A stretch of 10,326 bases of DNA from Prevotella sp. (GTDB taxonomy: Bacteria > Bacteroidota > Bacteroidia > Bacteroidales > Bacteroidaceae): contig JAFRQC010000143.1 of the NCBI GenBank assembly GCA_017428805.1, positions 1 to 10,326 on the forward strand, in the 5' to 3' direction. The notes beneath the pieces are model-generated. The model saw nothing but the letters and a program-made list of their open reading frames with translations, was not told where the DNA came from and searched no databases. The position numbers were made by a program, and so were the translations under genes. This document shows positions 6,894 through 10,326 of the stretch, one piece after another (the first letter of the stretch is position 1; every line of letters starts with the position of its first letter).

Positions 6894-7730
6894 ATGGACG
6901 ATATGAAGAAGACATTGGTAGTATCACTCGGCGCTCTGCTGCTTTTGAGCAGCTGCGGCACTTACACAGGTGCAGGCGCCGTTACTGGTGGTAGCTTCGG
7001 CTCCATCATCGGTTCAGCCATCGGAGGCATCTCCGGCGGATGGCGTGGTAGTAATGTAGGTTCCCTCATCGGTATGGCAGGTGGTGCTGTGGTAGGTGCA
7101 GCGATAGGTTCTGCTGCCGACAGGGCTGAGCAGCAGCGGTATGAGGAGTATGCCGAGCAGCGTCGTCAGCGTCGTTATGAGGATTACGGACGGACACGGA
7201 GCAGTGAGCGTCGTACGCCGCAGTACGGTCAGAACAACGAACAGCGTTATGATGATCAGGGTTACTACAACAATGATCAGAGTGGCTTCGACAGTAGCAA
7301 TCAAGGCGATGACCGTCTGTTTGGATTCGATGAGAACTTCAATACCAAGACCGATAGTGTCAGTGTGACTGCATTGTCTCTGCCTGCCATCGAGATCCGC
7401 AATGCCCATATCATCGAAGCCACCAATGACGGCGTGCTGAGCCGTGGCGAGGAGATAAGGATGGTGTTCGAGGTGTTTAACAACTCTCCGAAGCCCATCT
7501 TCCAGATTCAGCCTACGGTGTCTGAGGTCACTGGCAACAAGCATATCCGCGTCTCAGAGAATGTCCTTGTGGAGAGTATTATGCCAGACCGTGGCATCCG
7601 CTATACGGCCGTCATCAAGGCTGACGACCGTCTGAAGGAAGGTGAGGCCGTCATTCGCATCAGTGTCCTCCACCAGAACAAGGAGGTCGCCTCTCAGTCG
7701 AAGGAATTCCCCATCCAGACTACAAGATAA
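6894..7730 (+). CDS. Predicted glycine-zipper lipoprotein with C-terminal beta-rich domain
   Basis: Function is unknown; no gene name is recognised. The 278-residue product starts with a lipoprotein signal peptide: a lysine pair at 5-6, a hydrophobic core (about 7-18) and lipobox LLSSC with Cys21. No acidic cluster follows the Cys, so the surface-export signal described in Bacteroidota is not apparent and a periplasm-facing location is likelier. Residues 26-75 are a glycine-zipper segment with repeated GSxxG and GGxxG patterns, as in proteins that associate with the outer membrane. A charged, Tyr/Arg/Gln/Asn-rich linker spans about 78-145. Residues about 158-278 look like a compact beta-sandwich, with IEIRNAHIIEATNDGVLSRG, then VFEVFNN and an IMPDRGIRYTAVIKAD segment. 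The start at 6894 has the A-rich upstream context seen at neighbouring genes; ATG at 6903 (MKKTLVV) is an alternative. Confidence 0.85.
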   Translation: MDDMKKTLVVSLGALLLLSSCGTYTGAGAVTGGSFGSIIGSAIGGISGGWRGSNVGSLIGMAGGAVVGAAIGSAADRAEQQRYEEYAEQRRQRRYEDYGRTRSSERRTPQYGQNNEQRYDDQGYYNNDQSGFDSSNQGDDRLFGFDENFNTKTDSVSVTALSLPAIEIRNAHIIEATNDGVLSRGEEIRMVFEVFNNSPKPIFQIQPTVSEVTGNKHIRVSENVLVESIMPDRGIRYTAVIKADDRLKEGEAVIRISVLHQNKEVASQSKEFPIQTTR

Positions 7731-7736
7731 TTTATA

Positions 7737-7828
7737 GGCACGGATTAACACGGCCTTATATAGTAAGGACACGGCTTTCTACAGGGATAGGAAGCCGTGT
7801 CTTTGTAAAAGCCGTGTTAATCTGTGCC
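7737..7828. terminator. Nested double inverted repeat between convergent genes
   Basis: Outer arms 7737-7754 and 7811-7828 (18 nt each) are complementary at 17 positions, with one G-T wobble. Inside them, 7768-7780 pairs with 7789-7801 over 13 bp around an 8-nt loop. ACACGGC occurs in both left arms and GCCGTGT in both right arms, so alternative pairings exist. It fills most of the 121-nt gap between the lipoprotein stop and the rlpA stop, where a bidirectional terminator is expected. Long U runs are absent. Confidence 0.7.
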
Positions 7829-7851
7829 AAGAATAAGAATGAGTGGAAAAC

Positions 7852-8343
7852 TTATTTCTTTTCTTCTTGTTGTTTCTTCTTGTACTGATCCCTCAGTTCC
7901 ATCCAGATGGGCTTGGTGTCTGAGCCTTCGTTTGTGCCGATGTCAAACTCCGGCAGGTCGATGAAGTCCTCAGGTCTGAAGGGTACGGCGGTGGAGTCGT
8001 AGCGTTCCACGGTGACGGGTGCGATACCCTGGGCGATGATGCCAAGTTCACGGGCAGCACGTACGGAGAGGTCGATGATGCGCCCCTTGACATACGGTCC
8101 ACGGTCTGTCACCCTTACGATCACCACCTTGCCGTTGGCGGGATTGGTCACCTTCAACAGCGTGCCGAAAGGGTAGGTGCGGTGGGCGCACGTCAGACTG
8201 TCGTGGTGCAGCCTCTCGCCGCTGGCCGTCTGCCGTCCCGAGAACTTCTTGGAATAATACGATGCCTTACCGCTCTGAACTTGTGCCAGAGCGGCAAGGC
8301 CTAAAATAATGGCGATAAAAACGATATATCGTTTATAACTCAT
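7852..8343 (-). CDS. rlpA: RlpA-like double-psi beta-barrel septal/cell-wall protein
   Basis: RlpA-family proteins act on peptidoglycan; in Pseudomonas RlpA is a lytic transglycosylase that cleaves glycan strands lacking stem peptides. The product is 163 residues. A signal peptide covers about 1-20 (MSYKRYIVFIAIILGLAALA) and looks like a signal peptidase I type, since there is no lipobox Cys. The double-psi beta-barrel spans about 25-115: GKASYYSKKFSGRQTASGE, AHRTYPFGTLLKVTN and VRVTDRGPYVKGRIIDLS. E43, H54 and D80 stand where the family's proposed catalytic residues occur. No SPOR domain follows; the end is a Lys/Glu/Gln-rich tail. ATG at 8343 overlaps the gdhA stop in ATGA, and the signal peptide fixes this start, although the frame remains open upstream to 8754 as a shadow of gdhA. 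Confidence 0.9.
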   Translation of the reverse strand: MSYKRYIVFIAIILGLAALAQVQSGKASYYSKKFSGRQTASGERLHHDSLTCAHRTYPFGTLLKVTNPANGKVVIVRVTDRGPYVKGRIIDLSVRAARELGIIAQGIAPVTVERYDSTAVPFRPEDFIDLPEFDIGTNEGSDTKPIWMELRDQYKKKQQEEKK

Positions 8344-9674
8344 ACAATGCCCTGTGCTAACATCGCCTTGGCGACTTTCATAAAGCCGGCGACGTTGGCA
8401 CCCTTCACGTAATTGATATAGTCGCCCTCCTTGCCGTACTTCACGCACTGGCCGTGGATGTTCGACATGATCTGATGCAGGCGCTGGTCTACCTCCTGGC
8501 TGCTCCAGGCGAGACGCATCGAGTTCTGCGTCATCTCCAGACCTGACGTAGCCACACCTCCGGCGTTCACGGCCTTGCCAGGAGCGAAGAGCTGTTTGGC
8601 GGCGATGAACTTCTCCGCAGCCTCTGCCGTACAACCCATATTCGACACCTCTGCCACGCACAGCGGCTTGTTGGCTAAGATCTTGTCTGCATCCTCGCCG
8701 TTCAGCTCGTTCTGGGTGGCGCAGGGCAGATAGATGTCCGCCTTCTGTTCCCACGGCTTCTTGCCAGGATAGAACGTGGCACCGTCAAACTCCTCCACAT
8801 ACGGCTCGCAGACATCGTTGCCAGATGCTCGCAGCTCCAGCATAAACTCGATCTTATCGGCATCTAGTCCTGCAGGATCGTATACATAACCGTCAGGACC
8901 GCTTATGGTAATTACCTTCGCGCCCAGTTCTGTCGCTTTCTTCGCAGCACCCCAGGCCACATTGCCGAAACCGCTCAGTGCGACGGTCTTGCCCTTGATG
9001 TCCAGTCCGTGCTCCTCCAGCATCTGATGCACGAAGTAGAGTGCACCGTAGCCCGTGGCCTCAGGCCTCAGGATCGATCCGCCCCATTCCATGCCCTTGC
9101 CTGTCAGCACGCCTTGGAACTGATGCGTCAGCCGCTTATACTGTCCGTAGAGATAGCCTATCTCCCTGGCTCCTACGCCGATGTCGCCAGCGGGCACATC
9201 CTCGTCGGGACCGATATGGCGATACAGTTCCGTCATGAATGCCTGACAGAACTTCATCACCTCGTTGTCGCTCTTGCCGCGGATGGAGAAGTCCGAGCCG
9301 CCCTTGCCTCCGCCCATGGGTAGGGTAGTGAGGGCATTCTTGAAGGTCTGCTCGAAACCGAGGAACTTCAGAATGCTCAGGTTCACTGATGAGTGGAAGC
9401 GCAGTCCGCCCTTGTAGGGGCCGATGGCGCTGTTGAACTGCACACGGTAGCCCAAGTTCACCTGCACCTCACCCTTGTCATCCACCCAAGGCACGCGGAA
9501 CGTGATGATCCTCTCCGGCTCCACGATGCGCTCGATAATCTTGGCCTTCTCAAACTCGGGATGCTGGTTATACACGTCCTTGATGGATTCCAACACTTCC
9601 CTTACAGCCTGTAGGTACTCCACTTCGCCCAGATGTTTCTGCTCTAGGGCTTGCATGATTTTCTCCACTTCCAT
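8340..9674 (-). CDS. gdhA: Glutamate dehydrogenase, hexameric type
   Basis: GDH interconverts 2-oxoglutarate plus ammonia and glutamate in the cytosol, joining nitrogen and carbon metabolism. The product is 444 residues, matching the small hexameric bacterial class (about 445-450). The substrate domain holds GPYKGGLRFH with K88, FEQTFKNAL with K112, the signature PMGGGKGGSDF with catalytic K124, and PAGDIGVGAREIGY with D164. The nucleotide domain starts with ALSGFGNVAWGAA (232-244). NAGGVATSGLEMTQNS (370-385) closes the active site. The sequence ISGPDGY at 257-263 resembles, as I recall, the NAD-dependent Clostridium symbiosum enzyme, so cofactor preference cannot be read safely as NADP. The ATG at 9674 is preceded by a leader of about 40 nt and a clear promoter. 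Its TGA overlaps the rlpA ATG by 4 nt. Confidence 0.97.
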   Translation of the reverse strand: MEVEKIMQALEQKHLGEVEYLQAVREVLESIKDVYNQHPEFEKAKIIERIVEPERIITFRVPWVDDKGEVQVNLGYRVQFNSAIGPYKGGLRFHSSVNLSILKFLGFEQTFKNALTTLPMGGGKGGSDFSIRGKSDNEVMKFCQAFMTELYRHIGPDEDVPAGDIGVGAREIGYLYGQYKRLTHQFQGVLTGKGMEWGGSILRPEATGYGALYFVHQMLEEHGLDIKGKTVALSGFGNVAWGAAKKATELGAKVITISGPDGYVYDPAGLDADKIEFMLELRASGNDVCEPYVEEFDGATFYPGKKPWEQKADIYLPCATQNELNGEDADKILANKPLCVAEVSNMGCTAEAAEKFIAAKQLFAPGKAVNAGGVATSGLEMTQNSMRLAWSSQEVDQRLHQIMSNIHGQCVKYGKEGDYINYVKGANVAGFMKVAKAMLAQGIV

Positions 9675-9718
9675 AGTAATTCAGATGTTTTTAGTTTCAA
9701 TATGATATGTTTGATGGT

Positions 9719-9745
9719 GCAAATATAAGAAAAATATTCGGAACC
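9719..9745 (-). promoter_or_regulatory. Bacteroidota-type promoter of gdhA
   Basis: On the minus strand TATATTTGC (9727 down to 9719) matches the -7 element TAnnTTTG and is followed by ACC, as at the lipoprotein promoter. GGTTCC (9745 to 9740) lies 12 nt upstream, in the place of GGTTTG at the other two promoters. The -7 element ends 44 nt before the gdhA ATG. The upstream half lies in the inverted repeat at 9731-9769. Confidence 0.72.
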
Positions 9746-9769
9746 TGCACGAAAAATTCCGAATATTTT
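9731..9769. repeat. Perfect 13-bp inverted repeat at the gdhA promoter
   Basis: AAAATATTCGGAA (9731-9743) and TTCCGAATATTTT (9757-9769) are perfectly complementary with a 13-nt spacer. On the minus strand the repeat starts 37 nt after the stop of the sulfhydrylase gene and runs into TCTTATATTT, so it could be that gene's terminator. The arm nearer gdhA also covers the spacer and upstream half of the gdhA promoter, which would suit an operator. Confidence 0.75.
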
Positions 9770-9806
9770 CTTTGTAAAGTTACAGATTGTTAAATATCTG
9801 CCTTTT

Positions 9807-10326
9807 TTATATCTTTTCCAGGGCTTGCTTGATGTCGTCGAGGATATCCTCCACGTCCTCAATACCCACGGAGAGACGGATCAGGTCAGGGGCCACGCCA
9901 GCCTCCAGCAGCTGCTCGTCAGAGAGCTGACGGTGGGTGTGCGAGGCAGGATGCAGCACACACGTACGGGCATCGGCCACGTGCGTCACGATATTGATCA
10001 TCTCCAGTGAGTCCATCCACTTGATGGCCGTCTCGCGGTTGCCCTTCAGTCCGAAGGCTATCACGCCACAAGAACCCTGAGGCAGGTACTTCTGTCCGAG
10101 GGCGTAGTTCTTGTCGTCAGGCAGTCCGCAGTAGTGTACCCACGCCACCTTCTCGTTGTCGTGCAGGAACTCTGCCACCTTCTGTGCGTTCTTGCAGTGC
10201 TGTGCCATACGCAGATGCAGCGTCTGCAGTCCGAGGTGCAGCAGGAACGCGTTCTGCGGAGCGGGAATCGATCCGAGGTCGCGCATCAGCTGTGCCACGA
10301 GCTTCGTCGTAAAGCCCATCTTTCCG
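9807..10326 (-). CDS. metY: O-acetylhomoserine sulfhydrylase-type PLP enzyme, 3' part
   Basis: Enzymes of this Cys/Met-metabolism PLP family make homocysteine from O-acetylhomoserine and sulfide. Only the last 172 or so residues are in the window, of a protein usually about 425-440 long, so the PLP-binding lysine and the start are outside. The visible part is the C-terminal half: GSIPAPQNAFLLHLGLQTLH, ADARTCVLHPASHTHRQLSD (the family's substrate-binding segment near the end), and DLIRLSVGIEDVEDILDDI. This ASHTHRQLSDEQL wording is closest to O-acetylhomoserine sulfhydrylases; cystathionine gamma-synthase or lyase is a less likely alternative. The stop TAA is at 9807-9809. Transcription continues toward gdhA, but the 132-nt gap with a hairpin and promoter suggests separate units. 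Confidence 0.88.
   Translation of the reverse strand, partial: GKMGFTTKLVAQLMRDLGSIPAPQNAFLLHLGLQTLHLRMAQHCKNAQKVAEFLHDNEKVAWVHYCGLPDDKNYALGQKYLPQGSCGVIAFGLKGNRETAIKWMDSLEMINIVTHVADARTCVLHPASHTHRQLSDEQLLEAGVAPDLIRLSVGIEDVEDILDDIKQALEKI

Noticed and set aside
7014..7544. 176-residue open frame on the minus strand opposite the lipoprotein gene
   Set aside because: The product is a Thr/Leu/Val-rich repeat opposite the glycine-zipper codons; the + strand frame has a signal peptide, lipobox and promoter.
8344..8754. N-terminal extension of the RlpA frame to an upstream ATG
   Set aside because: The extension lies inside gdhA in another frame, has no motif, and would bury the clear signal peptide beginning at 8343.
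9783..9800. CAGAT/ATCTG hairpin followed by T run on the + strand
   Set aside because: The stem is 5 bp and A/T-rich, and no + strand gene ends nearby that it could terminate.
1..10326. A new defence, mobile or secretion system
   Set aside because: All larger frames are accounted for by housekeeping genes plus one lipoprotein; no nuclease, transposase, integrase, phage or toxin-like frame and no direct-repeat array was seen.

Overview
The window is chromosomal DNA from a member of the Bacteroidota, most likely order Bacteroidales and plausibly a Prevotella-like genus. The evidence is the gene order secY-map-infA-rpmJ-rpsM-rpsK-rpsD-rpoA-rplQ, zinc-free forms of L36 and S4, promoters with the Bacteroidota -7 element TAnnTTTG followed by GCA, and A/T-rich leaders with almost no Shine-Dalgarno sequences. 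No mobile element, CRISPR array, tRNA or rRNA was seen, and no stretch longer than about 200 bases lacks a gene.

Region 1 (1-3546, + strand) is the end of the spc-type ribosomal operon: the 3' part of rpsE (S5), rpmD (L30), rplO (L15), secY (translocon channel), map (methionine aminopeptidase), infA (IF-1) and rpmJ (L36). Spacing is tight (5-26 nt). Region 2 (3547-6777, + strand) starts with its own promoter-like sequence and is the alpha-type operon: rpsM (S13), rpsK (S11), rpsD (S4), rpoA (RNA polymerase alpha) and rplQ (L17). It ends at a strong intrinsic terminator. Together these regions supply ribosomal proteins, initiation factor, polymerase alpha, the protein-export channel and the enzyme that trims N-terminal methionines.

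Region 3 (6778-7730, + strand) is a separate transcription unit: a pyrimidine-rich tandem repeat, an inverted repeat, a promoter, and a predicted lipoprotein with a glycine-zipper segment and an unrecognised C-terminal beta-rich domain. A nested double inverted repeat (7737-7828) lies where this gene converges with the minus-strand genes. Region 4 (7852-10326, - strand) holds, in transcription order, the 3' part of an O-acetylhomoserine sulfhydrylase-type PLP enzyme, a 132-nt gap with a perfect 13-bp inverted repeat overlapping the gdhA promoter, glutamate dehydrogenase gdhA, and an RlpA-like double-psi beta-barrel protein whose ATG overlaps the gdhA stop.

The genes are mostly ordinary; the unusual signals are between them. 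The clearest is a 9-bp tandem repeat (consensus NTANTCAGA, three contiguous copies) directly after rpsK and again directly after rplQ, in the same orientation. Others are a shared GGTT-N12-TAnnTTTGCA arrangement at three promoters, the gdhA operator-like palindrome, the convergent cruciform and the overlapping gdhA-rlpA pair. No new multi-gene system was found.
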